Positions 46,829-55,976 of a stretch of 64,000 nt of DNA are shown in pieces (the first letter of the stretch is position 1; every line of letters starts with the position of its first letter). The stretch is from Actinokineospora auranticolor (GTDB taxonomy: Bacteria > Actinomycetota > Actinomycetes > Mycobacteriales > Pseudonocardiaceae): contig NZ_PTIX01000004.1 of assembly GCF_002934265.1 (NCBI RefSeq), positions 186,001 through 250,000 of the forward strand, written 5' to 3'. The notes below the pieces were generated by a model, which made no database searches, was not told the origin of the DNA, and worked only from the letters and a program-made list of their open reading frames with translations. A program made the translations under genes and the position numbers.

Positions 46829-49800
46829 CTAGCCTGCGGTGAACGCGGCGAGCAGCGCGCGGACGTGCGCGGCCTCGGGGACGCCGAGGCGCTCGAAGAG
46901 GGGGAGCGCGGTCTGCCAGTCGGTGACCGCGCCCGGGCGGTTGCCGGTCAGCTGGCGGACCAGGGCGCGCACGTGCCGGGCCCGCGCCTCGGCGAGGCGC
47001 TGGCCCGTGCGGATCGCGATGGTGAGGCCCTCCTCGATGTGCTCCGCCGCCGAGGCCGGGTCGCCGCCGTCGAGGTGCGCGTGCGCCAGCTCGGTCAGCG
47101 CCCTGGCCTCCAGCAGCCGCATGCCGGTGTCGCGCATCAGCGCCAGGGCGCTGGTCCCGTAGTCGATCGCGGACCGGGGGTCGCCGGTGCGGCGGTAGAG
47201 CGCGCACAGGCCGGTCAGCACGGACGCCTCGCCGTAGCCGAACCGGATCTCCCTGGCCAGGCCCAGCGCCCGGGTGTAGTGGGTGGCCGCCGAGGACCAC
47301 TCGCCCGTGCGCTGCTGGATGGTGGCCAGGATGTCCAGGCCGCTCACCTCATGGCGGCGCTCGCCCAGCTGCCGCCCCGCCTCCATGGCCTTGCGGACCT
47401 GGGTGGCCGACGCGGCGTAGTCGCCCGCGTCGCACCCGGTCTCGGCCAGGCAGATGAGCATGCTCACCTCACCGTGCCGGTACCCGTACCGGCGGCAGAT
47501 CGCCATGCCCTCCCGGTAGCGCTGCGCGGCCCTGGGCAGCTCGCCCATCGCCCACAGCGCCAGGCCCAGGCCCTGGCAGGCCGCCGCCTGCACGTGCCGG
47601 TTGCCGATCCGCGTGCTCAGCTCCAGCGCCTCGGTGTGCCGGTCGATCGCCTGCTGCGGGCGGCCCAGCGACAGCGCCGTGCCGCCCAGGTAGTTCAGCG
47701 CCCCCGCCTCGCCGAACCGGTTGCCGATCACCCGGTTCAGCTCCAGCGCCTGCTCGTAGAACGCCGACGCCTGCGCGGGCTGGCCCAGCTGCGAGTGCGC
47801 CCGGCCCAGGTTGTGCAGCGCCGCCGCCTCGACGATCCGGTTGCCGGTCGACTGGCTCAGCTCCAGCGCCCAGCGGTGGCTCTCGATCGCCGCCACGTAG
47901 TCGCTCAGGTTCGTGTGGATGAGCCCCAGCAGGTCGTGCACGGACGCCTCCGCGTCCAGGTCCCTGGTCGCCCGCGCCGCGGCCAGCGCCGCCTGCCCCA
48001 CGACGAGCCCGTCCGCCCCGTGGCCCCGGTTCCAGAAGTACTGCCGCAGCGCCTCCGCGAACCGCCACGCGTACCGGTGCAGGTCCAGCCCCGAGGCCGC
48101 CGTCGCCGCCGCGACCAGGTTGCCGCGCTCGGCGTCGAGCCAGGCGATCGCCCGCTCCTCGGCCCCGTGCTCCGGCAGCGCCCCCACCCGCCACAGCACG
48201 GAGCTGTGCGTCTCGATCTCGCTGAGGTAGTGGTCGAACAGCGCCACCACGGCCTCGGTGCGCTCGGTCTCCGCGTCCTCCAGCGCGGAGCGGCCCGACG
48301 CGTACTCGCGCAGCAGGTCGTGGAAGGTGTACCGGCCGCGGCTGTGCTCGCGGATCAGGTTGCCGTGGTCGAGCACCCGCAGCAGCCGGGTCACGTCGCC
48401 CGGCGGCAACCCGCTCAGCGTCCCGGCGGCCGCCGCGTCCACGTCCGCCCCCGGCACCAGCCCCAGCAGCCGGAACAGCCTGCGCGCCGCGGGCACCAGC
48501 TTCTCGTACGACAGGTCGAACGCCGCCCGCACCGCGCCGGACTCGTCGCCCGCCACCGTCAGCCCGGTCATCCGGCCCCGCTCCCGCAGCTCGCGGGTGT
48601 AGTCGGCGATGCTCACCAGCGGCCGGATCGCCAGGTTCGCCCCGGCGATGCGCAGCGCCAGCGGCAGGTGGCCGCAGATCGACGCCATCTCCGCCGCCGC
48701 GTCCGGCTCCCGGCGCATCCGCCCCACCCCGACCAGCCGCCCCAGCAGGTCGATCGCCTCGCCCGGGTCCAGCACGTCGAGCGGGATCTGGTGGGCGCCG
48801 TCCTGGGCGGTCAGCCCGGTCAGCCGGTCGCGGCTGGTCACCAGGACCAGGCAGCCGGACGAGCCCGGCAGCAGCGGCCGCACCTGCTCGGCGGCGGCCG
48901 CGTTGTCCAGCATCACCAGCACGCGCTTGCCGGTCAGCAGCGTCCGGTACAGCCCGGCCGCCTCGTCCGGGTCCAGCGGCACCCGCTCCGGGGCCACCCC
49001 CAGCGCGTGCAGGAACCGGACCAGCACCTCCTGGGTCGTCAGCGGCATGCCGGGCGCGTACCCGTGCAGGTTCACCGCGAGCTGCCCGTCCGGGAACCGG
49101 TCCCGGGCCCGGTGCGCCCACCGCAGCGCCAGCGCCGTCTTGCCGACACCGGCCGTGCCGGACAGCGCCACGATCACCACGCCCGGGCTGCCGTCCACCC
49201 GGTCCAGCAGGTCGTCCAGCCCCGCCAGCGTCGCCGCGCGGCCCACGAAACCCGGCGTCTCCGCGGGCAGTTGGGCGGGCGGTCGCTGGGCGACCGGCTC
49301 CGGCAGCGGCGGCGGAGGGGCGGGCCGGTCGCGCAGCACCCGCAGGTGCGCGTCCTGGATCTCCAGGCCCGGCTCCACGCCCAGCTCGTCGTCGAGCCGG
49401 GCGCGGATGTCGGCGAACACCCGCAGCGCCTCGGCCTGCTCGCCGCCGCCCGCCAGGCCGAGCATCAGCCGGGCGTGCAGGCCCTCGTGCAGCGGCTCCT
49501 CGTGCGCCAGGTGCCGGATGACCGCCACCACCCGGTCGTAGCGGCCCAGGGCCAGCGCGACGTCCGCGTGCGCGGTGGCCACCTCGCGCCTGCGCGCGGC
49601 CAGCGCGACCGCGGCCGGGTGCCCGCGCAGCCCCGCGGGCAGGTCGGCCAGCACCGGACCGCGCCACAGCGCCAGCGCCTCGTCGAACAGGTCGGCGGCG
49701 GTGTCGGCGTCCACGGCGCGCACCAGCTTCGCCTGCCGGGCCAGGTCCTCGAAGCGCAGCGAGTCGAGCTGGTCCGGCTTGACCGCCAGCCGGTAGCCCG

Positions 49801-50311
49801 CCTGCGTGGCGCGCAGCACCTCGGCGTTGCGCTTGGACGCCTCGGTGAGCAGCTTGCGCAGCCGCGACGCGTAGGTGTGGATCAGGCCCTGGCAGCTGTC
49901 CGGCGGGTCGTCACCCCAGAGCACGTCGATGATCTCCGCGCGGCTCACCGGCTGGTTCGGGTGCAGTGCGAGCAAGGCCAGCAGGCAGCGCTGCTTGAGC
50001 GCGCCGACCGGCACCTCGCGGCCGCCCTGCGCCACGGTGAACGACCCGAGCAGCCCGAGCCCCAACGCTTGCGGCCGCACCGGTTTCGCGGGCCGCGCGG
50101 CGCCGTCGGCGAGCGCCTCGGGGGTGACGCCGAGCGCGGCGGCGAGCCTGCGCAGCGAGTCCGCGCGGGGCATGCCGACCGCACCGCGCTCGATGTAGCG
50201 CAGCGCCCGGATGCTGACCCCGGACCGCTCGGCGAGCTGCTGCTGGGTGAGGCCGACCCGGGTGCGGTGGGAGCGGAGGAGCTCGCCGAACGCGCCGGGC
50301 GGGTCGACCAT
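46829..50311 (-). CDS. SARP/AfsR-like regulator: XRE-HTH, winged helix, BTAD, NB-ARC, TPR
   Basis: 1160 residues from the ATG at 50311. An N-terminal XRE helix-turn-helix (about 5-60: LLRSHRTRVGLTQQQLAERS) precedes the OmpR-type winged helix (about 80-165: LGSFTVAQGGREVPVGALKQ), the BTAD domain (about 170-315), an NB-ARC ATPase with P-loop SGTAGVGKTAL (about 410) and LVMLDNA, and a long TPR array (about 790-1150, repeats such as AAALHNLGRAHSQLGQ). AfsR-type proteins activate secondary metabolite genes. The extra XRE domain gives two DNA-binding heads. No biosynthetic cluster is adjacent. It is divergent from the phospholipase fusion. Confidence 0.92.
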   Translation of the reverse strand: MVDPPGAFGELLRSHRTRVGLTQQQLAERSGVSIRALRYIERGAVGMPRADSLRRLAAALGVTPEALADGAARPAKPVRPQALGLGLLGSFTVAQGGREVPVGALKQRCLLALLALHPNQPVSRAEIIDVLWGDDPPDSCQGLIHTYASRLRKLLTEASKRNAEVLRATQAGYRLAVKPDQLDSLRFEDLARQAKLVRAVDADTAADLFDEALALWRGPVLADLPAGLRGHPAAVALAARRREVATAHADVALALGRYDRVVAVIRHLAHEEPLHEGLHARLMLGLAGGGEQAEALRVFADIRARLDDELGVEPGLEIQDAHLRVLRDRPAPPPPLPEPVAQRPPAQLPAETPGFVGRAATLAGLDDLLDRVDGSPGVVIVALSGTAGVGKTALALRWAHRARDRFPDGQLAVNLHGYAPGMPLTTQEVLVRFLHALGVAPERVPLDPDEAAGLYRTLLTGKRVLVMLDNAAAAEQVRPLLPGSSGCLVLVTSRDRLTGLTAQDGAHQIPLDVLDPGEAIDLLGRLVGVGRMRREPDAAAEMASICGHLPLALRIAGANLAIRPLVSIADYTRELRERGRMTGLTVAGDESGAVRAAFDLSYEKLVPAARRLFRLLGLVPGADVDAAAAGTLSGLPPGDVTRLLRVLDHGNLIREHSRGRYTFHDLLREYASGRSALEDAETERTEAVVALFDHYLSEIETHSSVLWRVGALPEHGAEERAIAWLDAERGNLVAAATAASGLDLHRYAWRFAEALRQYFWNRGHGADGLVVGQAALAAARATRDLDAEASVHDLLGLIHTNLSDYVAAIESHRWALELSQSTGNRIVEAAALHNLGRAHSQLGQPAQASAFYEQALELNRVIGNRFGEAGALNYLGGTALSLGRPQQAIDRHTEALELSTRIGNRHVQAAACQGLGLALWAMGELPRAAQRYREGMAICRRYGYRHGEVSMLICLAETGCDAGDYAASATQVRKAMEAGRQLGERRHEVSGLDILATIQQRTGEWSSAATHYTRALGLAREIRFGYGEASVLTGLCALYRRTGDPRSAIDYGTSALALMRDTGMRLLEARALTELAHAHLDGGDPASAAEHIEEGLTIAIRTGQRLAEARARHVRALVRQLTGNRPGAVTDWQTALPLFERLGVPEAAHVRALLAAFTAG

Positions 50312-50508
50312 CCTGCCCCCTCGCGCTTGGTCCGGGTGCCGCACGGTTGTGCGGAGAACTTGCCGCCGATCCGACAACGGAGTTGCCGGTTGCCCATCGT
50401 AGTGCATCTGCTACCCGGATCACCCCAGGTGGATGGGGTCGCGCGCGGCCCCGAGGGGTACCGGCGCCGGTACAGGCAGGCTGCCGGCCCGCCCCGTAGC
50501 GTGTGGTC

Positions 50509-50589
50509 GGGGTGAACCGGGGGTCCGCGGGGGGACCTCGTGGCGCGGCGTCCTGGGGGTGCGCCGTGCCACGGACCCCGGTTCACCCC
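50509..50589. promoter_or_regulatory. Large hairpin in the leader of the phospholipase fusion
   Basis: The arm 50509-50527 (GGGGTGAACCGGGGGTCCG) pairs with 50572-50589 over 18 bp with one bulged G. The 44-nt interior can fold again (TGGCGCGGCG with TGCGCCGTGCCA in part). It lies 185 nt before the start of the downstream gene and 200 bp from the SARP start, so it is in a transcript leader or between divergent promoters. The rest of 50312-50774 holds no gene. Confidence 0.6.
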
Positions 50590-50774
50590 CGAGGTCACGG
50601 GGGACCGGTAGCCTGCCCTGGGGAGCGAGTCCGCGAGACCCTCCCGCGAGCGCGCGTCACCGCACACCGGCACCGCCCGGTCGTGCCGATCGAGACACCC
50701 GGTCGCCCCGGCACCGTGACACCCGGGCGCACCGCGGCAGGCAACCGAATCCCCGGCGACACATCCTGGAAAAC

Positions 50775-52991
50775 GTGCCCGACAACGTGCCCGACAACGT
50801 GACGACACCCGCCGCCACGCGGCCACCGGCCCGCACGACCGACCCGCACGACCGGTGGGTCCGGATCAGACTGCGCGGCCGCGTCGGCTGGCTGCTGCTC
50901 GTCGTGCTCGTCGCCGCCGGGTTCGGCGTCGTCGCCTCCCGCTCGCCCAGCGAACCGACCACGGCCCCGACCGGTGCGGTGGCCCAGGCCGCCGCCGCGG
51001 TCGACGCGCTGCTGCACCCCGAGTCCGGCCGCGACCCGATCGCCCTGCTGCCCGCCGACTTCACCCGCGTCTCCGGCGTCGTGCCGGGGCGGCTCGCGGC
51101 CCCCGACGGCACCACCCGCGCGGTGCACGTCGACGGCGGCTGCTCGACGCCGTGGGGCGACGACAACACCCGCTGGGACTTCTCCGTCGGCTGCAAGGCC
51201 CACGACCTCGGCTACGACCTGCTCCGCTACGCCGCCGCCCAAGGGCAATCGCTGGACCCGGAACTGCGCCGCGGCCTCGACGAGCGGCTGTCGCTGGACA
51301 TGCACGGCCAGTGCGCGCGCAACCCGCGCGGCTCCGGCGCCACCTGCGGGCTGGTCGCGTCGCTGTTCACCGCCGGTCTGGTCGCCAACTCCTGGCACCA
51401 GCGCTGGGGCCCGCCGCGCGCCGAGCCGATCGGCGCGTGGACGGTGGCGCTGCTGGTCGTCGCGCTGCTGCTCGCGGTCCGCGTCCCCGCCTTCGCCCGC
51501 CGCCGCACCGCCCTGCCGCGCAGGCACCGGCCGCTGGGCGCCCGCGACGGCGACCGGGCCGCCTACCTGGGGTTCCTGCGGGTGGCCGCGCTGAGCGCGA
51601 TCGTGCTCGCCGACACCGTGCTGGCCTTCGCGCCGCTGCTGGGTCTGTCCGGCGCCGCGCTGTGGCCGATGACCTGGCTGCTGCAGCTGGTGCCGCTGTT
51701 CTTCTTCGCGGGCGGCGACTCGAACCTGCTGGCCTGGAAGGCGGCGGTGGCCGACGGCTACGGCTACGGCGGTTACCTGGCGGGCCGGGTGTGCTGGCTG
51801 ATCCGGCCGGTGCTGGCGCTGGTCACCGCCTGGCTGGTGGTGCCGCTCTCGCTGGACCTGCTCGACACCCCGGACGCGGGCATCGACGCCTTCGGCAGGC
51901 TCATCGCCCAGCCGCTGTGGCTGCTCGGCCTGTACCTGCTGGTCGTCGGCGCCACCCCGGTCATGCACTGGCTGCACCGGAAGTTGCCGGTCGCCACCCC
52001 CGCCGCGCAGGCGCTGACCGTGGCCGGGCTCGGCCTGTTCGGCTCCGGCACCACCGCGGCCTACGCGGGCGGCATCGTGCTCGCCGCGCTGTTCGGGCAG
52101 CTCTCCTTCCACTACGCCGACGGCGCCTTCGACGCCGTGCCCCGCCAGGCGCTGGCCCTGGTCGGCGCGGGCGCGCTGGGCGGGCTGGTGCTGCTGACCG
52201 GCGTCGGCGGCCACACCCGCGAGCTGATCGCCGAGCCCGCGGGCACGGCCAGCTTCGTGCCGTCCGCGCTCGGCGTGCTGCTGCTCGGGCTCGCGCAGGT
52301 CTGCCTGGTCGTCGCACCGCGCGCGGCGCGGGTGCGGCTCGTCGCGCACGGCGGCCTGGCCCGCGCGGTGTGCCGGGTCCGGTCGGCGCCGATGACCCTC
52401 TACCTGGTGTACCTGTGCGCGATGCTGCTGGTCGCGGGCCTGATCGGGGCGGCGGGCACGGCCGGGCTGCCGACCACCGCGGTCGACTGGCTGGTCCGGC
52501 CCAGCACGCTGCTGGCGCTGGCCCTGCTCGGCGTGCCCACGGTGCTGGTCTACCTGCTGTTCGAGTGGCGGGCCCGGCACGAGCCCGACGGGGAGCGCCC
52601 AGACCGGCCGCCGGTCAGCCGCTGGGACCCGGTGGCCGCCGCCGTCGGCACCGGCTACGGCGCGCTCGGCGTGATCGGCTTCGCGGTCAGCGGGCTCACC
52701 GGCACCCACCACGGCACCGCGCTGTTCGGGCTGCCGGTCGACCCGATGGCCAGCATCATCCACCTGCTGCTCGGCTGGTACCTGCTGCACTCGGTGCGCG
52801 TGCACAGCACCTCGACGCCGTGGCCGTGGCTGCTCACCGCGCTGGCCTGCTGGCCGCCGATGACCGCCGCGCAGGGCCCGGTCGTCGGCGTCTACGGGGC
52901 CACGGCGGTCGTCGCCGCGGTGGCCGCGACCGCCGCCGCGCTGCCCGCGCTGGTCCGCCGGATCCGGGTGCTCAGACCCGTTGGCGGGTGA
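50775..52991 (+). CDS. Phospholipase A2 domain fused to membrane acyltransferase-like domain
   Basis: 738 residues from GTG 50775 (weak GGAAAA upstream; GTG 50787 is possible). One helix (about 36-54) is followed by a prokaryotic phospholipase A2 domain (about 110-205): CSTPWGDD, then C140-KAH143D144-LGYDLL with the catalytic His-Asp, and cysteines 123, 140, 180 and 191 for two disulfides. From about 220 the protein is a polytopic membrane domain with acyltransferase-3 traits (PLFFFAGGDSN, GYLAGRVCWLIRPV, PLWLLGLYLLVV), ending with a DUF4383-like segment (PVDPMASIIHLLLGWYLLH). It could release fatty acids outside and move acyl groups across the membrane. This combination is unusual. The function is inferred from domains only. 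Confidence 0.82.
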   Translation: MPDNVPDNVTTPAATRPPARTTDPHDRWVRIRLRGRVGWLLLVVLVAAGFGVVASRSPSEPTTAPTGAVAQAAAAVDALLHPESGRDPIALLPADFTRVSGVVPGRLAAPDGTTRAVHVDGGCSTPWGDDNTRWDFSVGCKAHDLGYDLLRYAAAQGQSLDPELRRGLDERLSLDMHGQCARNPRGSGATCGLVASLFTAGLVANSWHQRWGPPRAEPIGAWTVALLVVALLLAVRVPAFARRRTALPRRHRPLGARDGDRAAYLGFLRVAALSAIVLADTVLAFAPLLGLSGAALWPMTWLLQLVPLFFFAGGDSNLLAWKAAVADGYGYGGYLAGRVCWLIRPVLALVTAWLVVPLSLDLLDTPDAGIDAFGRLIAQPLWLLGLYLLVVGATPVMHWLHRKLPVATPAAQALTVAGLGLFGSGTTAAYAGGIVLAALFGQLSFHYADGAFDAVPRQALALVGAGALGGLVLLTGVGGHTRELIAEPAGTASFVPSALGVLLLGLAQVCLVVAPRAARVRLVAHGGLARAVCRVRSAPMTLYLVYLCAMLLVAGLIGAAGTAGLPTTAVDWLVRPSTLLALALLGVPTVLVYLLFEWRARHEPDGERPDRPPVSRWDPVAAAVGTGYGALGVIGFAVSGLTGTHHGTALFGLPVDPMASIIHLLLGWYLLHSVRVHSTSTPWPWLLTALACWPPMTAAQGPVVGVYGATAVVAAVAATAAALPALVRRIRVLRPVGG

Positions 52992-53184
52992 CCCGATAGG
53001 GGCCGGTTCGCGGTAGCGGGACGCGTGCCGTGACGACCCCCACGCCGTCGTGTGTCAGGCTACGGCGGTTCCGGGCACAACCTGGCAACGGCACAGAACG
53101 TCTTGATTGGGTGGGCGCGGTGACGGCGCCGAGGCCGTGAGCACGGCCCCCGCAGCAGCAGTGGCGCGACAGGGAGGAACGGGC

Positions 53185-55068
53185 GTGGACTACCGGCCGC
53201 CGAGGTCAGGAAGCGGTGCGGGGCAGGGCGATCGACCCGTTCCGCCGCGCGGCCCGGCGTCCGCGCGCCGCGTGCCCCCCGGCTCGGGGCGCGCCGAGCA
53301 GCGGGACCAGCCCGGCCGCCAGGCCCCCCGCCCGAACCGGGACGCGGCGCGGGACTCCCGCGACGGCGCCCGCCCGCGCCCGGAGCGCCGACCCGAGGTC
53401 CCCCGCCAGGGGGCCCGCTCGCCGGAGTCGCGCGCCACGCCGCCGCGCCCCGGCCAGGGGCAGCAACCCCGCCCGAGCTCCCAGGCCCGATCGGACCGGT
53501 CCGACGCCCCGCGCCCGGCCGCGGCGCGCGCGGAGGCGCGGCCGGAGTCGCGCACCCGGGTCGACCTCGACCGCGAGCGCCCCCGGGCCCGCGCCGCGTC
53601 GAGCGGGCGCCCCGCCGCGCGCGTGCGCCCGCGCCGGACCGGCGCCAAGGCGGGGGTCGCCGTGCTGTCGGCCGCCGTGCTGGTCGTCACCGGCTACTAC
53701 TGGCGGATCGCGGACTCGTTCGCCGACGGCCTCACCACCGCCGACGTCATCGAGGCGGCGGGGGAGAAGCCCGCCGACGGCGCCACCGACATCCTCATGG
53801 TCGGCATGGACAGCCGCACCGACGCGCAGGGCAACCCGCTGTCGAAGGAGCAGCTGGCCATGCTCAACGCGGGCGTGGCCGACGGCGTGCTCAACACCGA
53901 CACCCTGATCATGATCAGGATCCCGAACGACGGCGGGAAGGCGGTCGGCCTCTCCATCCCGCGCGACTCGTACGTGAGCACCGCCGAGTTCGGCAAGCAC
54001 AAGATCAACTCGGTGTACGCCCGCGCCAAGCTGCGGGCCCGCCAGCAGCTGCAGAAGGAGGGCCTGGTCGACCCGCAGCTGGAGGTCAAGTCCAACGAGA
54101 TCGGCGCCAAGGCGCTCATCGACACGATCCAGAAGCTGACCGGCGCGCAGATCGACCACTACGCCGAGGTGAACCTGCTGGGCTTCTACGACATCACCAA
54201 CGCCATCGGCGGCATCGACGTCTGCCTGGTCAAGCCGGTCAAGGACAGCTTCTCCGGGGCGAACTTCCCGGCGGGCCCGCAGACCCTGCAGGGTGCCCAG
54301 GCGCTGGCCTTCGTCCGGCAGCGGCACGGCCTGCCCAACGGCGACATCGACCGGATCAAGCGCCAGCAGGTCTTCATGGGCGGCATGGCCCGCAAGGTGT
54401 TCTCCGGCGACGTGCTGGCCCCCGGCTCGGCCCTGCTGGGCCAGTTGCAGCAGGCGGTCACCAAGTCGGTCGTGCTCGACCGCAACTGGGACATCATGCG
54501 CTTCGCCCAGCAGATGATCTCGGTGACCGGTGGCAACGTGGGCTTCCAGACCATCCCGCACGGCAGGCTCGACCTGCCGACCCCCGACGACGGCAGCGCG
54601 GTCGAGGTCGACCCGGCCGAGGTCAAGGCCTTCGTCGGCGGCCTGCTCGGCGGTGGCGCCCCGCCCGCGCCCGGCACGGGCACGGGCGCCCCGAGCGAGA
54701 CCCCGCAGGCGGCCAAGCCGACGGTCACGGTGCTGAACACCACCGCCCGCTCCGGGCTCGCCGCCCAGGTGTCCAAGACGCTCAACGACAAGGGCTTCAA
54801 GACCGGCGAGGCGGGCACCGCGGCGGCCCGGGCCAAGTCGGTCATCCGGTACGCCAAGGGCGAGGAGGCCGCGGGGCAGGCCGTCGCGGACGCGCTCGGC
54901 GGCGACCTCGCCGTGGAGGCGGACGCCAACCTGAGCAAGGGGAAGGTCACCGTCCTGATCGGAAAGGACTTCCCGGAGTCCACCGACGGCTTCGCAGGGG
55001 CGCCGCTGCTCGACTTGAGCCCACGGCTCGCCACGCTGCAGCAGCCTGGCCCAGAGTGCGTCAACTGA
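53185..55068 (+). CDS. LytR-CpsA-Psr (LCP) family cell-wall ligase with LytR_C domain
   Basis: 627 residues; GTG 53185 lies 5 nt after GGAGGA. The first 150 residues are disordered and rich in Arg, Pro, Ser and Asp, presumably cytoplasmic. A helix (about 153-170) leads to the LCP domain (about 190-400): DILMVGMDSRTD, ADGVLNTDTLIMIRIP, VGLSIPRDSYV, HKINSVYARAK, GGIDVCL, FVRQRHGLPNGDIDRIKRQQ, the Asp and Arg residues that bind the polyprenyl pyrophosphate. A C-terminal LytR_C domain (about 515-605) follows. These enzymes attach arabinogalactan or other glycopolymers to peptidoglycan. Confidence 0.93.
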   Translation: MDYRPPRSGSGAGQGDRPVPPRGPASARRVPPGSGRAEQRDQPGRQAPRPNRDAARDSRDGARPRPERRPEVPRQGARSPESRATPPRPGQGQQPRPSSQARSDRSDAPRPAAARAEARPESRTRVDLDRERPRARAASSGRPAARVRPRRTGAKAGVAVLSAAVLVVTGYYWRIADSFADGLTTADVIEAAGEKPADGATDILMVGMDSRTDAQGNPLSKEQLAMLNAGVADGVLNTDTLIMIRIPNDGGKAVGLSIPRDSYVSTAEFGKHKINSVYARAKLRARQQLQKEGLVDPQLEVKSNEIGAKALIDTIQKLTGAQIDHYAEVNLLGFYDITNAIGGIDVCLVKPVKDSFSGANFPAGPQTLQGAQALAFVRQRHGLPNGDIDRIKRQQVFMGGMARKVFSGDVLAPGSALLGQLQQAVTKSVVLDRNWDIMRFAQQMISVTGGNVGFQTIPHGRLDLPTPDDGSAVEVDPAEVKAFVGGLLGGGAPPAPGTGTGAPSETPQAAKPTVTVLNTTARSGLAAQVSKTLNDKGFKTGEAGTAAARAKSVIRYAKGEEAAGQAVADALGGDLAVEADANLSKGKVTVLIGKDFPESTDGFAGAPLLDLSPRLATLQQPGPECVN

Positions 55069-55201
55069 GCAGTTTTCACCCGGTTTTCCTCACCCGTTCG
55101 GAGCAACTTCACCCGAACTCGCGTAAGGCGGGCGGGGTTGCCCGCTTCCACAGGTGAGGCGTCGGAGCCGGTGGCCGCACGCCGTGGGAGAAGGGGCGGA
55201 C

Positions 55202-55657
55202 GTGCGCATCGATGGGGCGACGTACCAGCGGGTCCTGGGGGACGAGATCCGCAGGCTGCGCAAGCAGCGGGGCTGGACGCGCAAGGAGCTCAACGGCAGG
55301 TTGCAAAGTGACATTTCCCTGCAAACCCTGGCCACCTACGAGCTGGGGACGCGGCAGGTGTCGGTGGTGCGGTTCGTGGAGATCTGCGTGGCGCTCGACG
55401 CCCTGCCGCACGACCTGATGGCCCGCGTGCACGACCGGGTGTTCGCCGACACGCCCATCGGTCGGGTCCGGGTCGACCTGCGCCGCGCGGTGGCCGACAC
55501 CCGGCCGCAACTGCTGCCGCTGCGCCGCTGGGCCGCGGAGCTGCTGGCCGAGCAGGAGGAGGTGCACCTCGACCGCGCCGCCCTCGACCGGCTGGCCGAG
55601 CTGTGCGACACCGACACGGCCACCCTCATCACCATCCTCAACGAACTGTCGGCCTGA
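55202..55657 (+). CDS. BldD-like XRE-family regulator
   Basis: 151 residues, GTG start. The N-terminal XRE domain (RVLGDEIRRLRKQRGWTRKEL, then TLATYELGTRQVSVVRFVEI) is followed by a helical C-terminal domain with the BldD pattern (RVDLRRAV, LLPLRRWAAELLAEQ, LDRLAELCDTDTATL). BldD represses sporulation genes when bound to cyclic di-GMP through an RGD-x8-RQDD signature. That signature is not present here, so this looks like a BldD paralogue with other control. It is separated by a hairpin from a convergent tRNA gene. Confidence 0.85.
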   Translation: MRIDGATYQRVLGDEIRRLRKQRGWTRKELNGRLQSDISLQTLATYELGTRQVSVVRFVEICVALDALPHDLMARVHDRVFADTPIGRVRVDLRRAVADTRPQLLPLRRWAAELLAEQEEVHLDRAALDRLAELCDTDTATLITILNELSA

Positions 55658-55710
55658 CCGAGCGCGGGCCTGCTCCCCGTTCGCTCCCCGACGGCGCCTG
55701 AAACGGACAC

Positions 55711-55738
55711 GGCCCGACCAGCTGCTGCTGGTCGGGCC
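55711..55738. terminator. Bidirectional terminator hairpin
   Basis: GGCCCGACCAGC at 55711-55722 pairs perfectly with GCTGGTCGGGCC at 55727-55738 over a TGCT loop. It separates the BldD-like gene from the convergent tRNA gene. Confidence 0.88.
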
Positions 55739-55745
55739 GGGGTCG

Positions 55746-55819
55746 TGGGGCTGGAGAGACTCGAACTCTCACTGGCACGGACCTAAACCGTGTGCCTCTG
55801 CCAATTGGGCTACAGCCCC
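55746..55819 (-). tRNA. tRNA with anticodon UAG (nominal Leu), short variable arm
   Basis: Read on the minus strand, 74 nt fold as a complete cloverleaf: acceptor GGGGCTG/CAGCCCC, D stem GCC/GGC with the AATTGG loop, anticodon stem CACGG/CCGTG around the loop TTTAGGT (anticodon TAG, G at 37), a five-nt variable loop CCAGT, and T stem GAGAG/CTCTC with loop TTCGAGT. A is at position 73, and CCA is not encoded. The anticodon reads CUA (Leu), but bacterial leucine tRNAs normally have a long variable arm of ten or more nucleotides, absent here. Confidence 0.9.
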
Positions 55820-55976
55820 GCAGCCAACTCCGGATCGTGCGGTCAACTTGTGGTTTCGGGGTGCGAAGCCGTGGTTGCCACCTCGGCTCAGCCTAATCGG
55901 CGTGGCCCGTGCGCGGTGCGGGTGGTCCGTGATCTACCGTGGTCCCTGCCGAAGGCGTGCTGTGCGAGGAGGACAT

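Noticed and set aside
46718..50515. 1265-codon frame opposite the SARP gene
   Set aside because: Pure shadow: His/Arg/Gln-rich, no domains, fully antisense to a well-supported multidomain protein.
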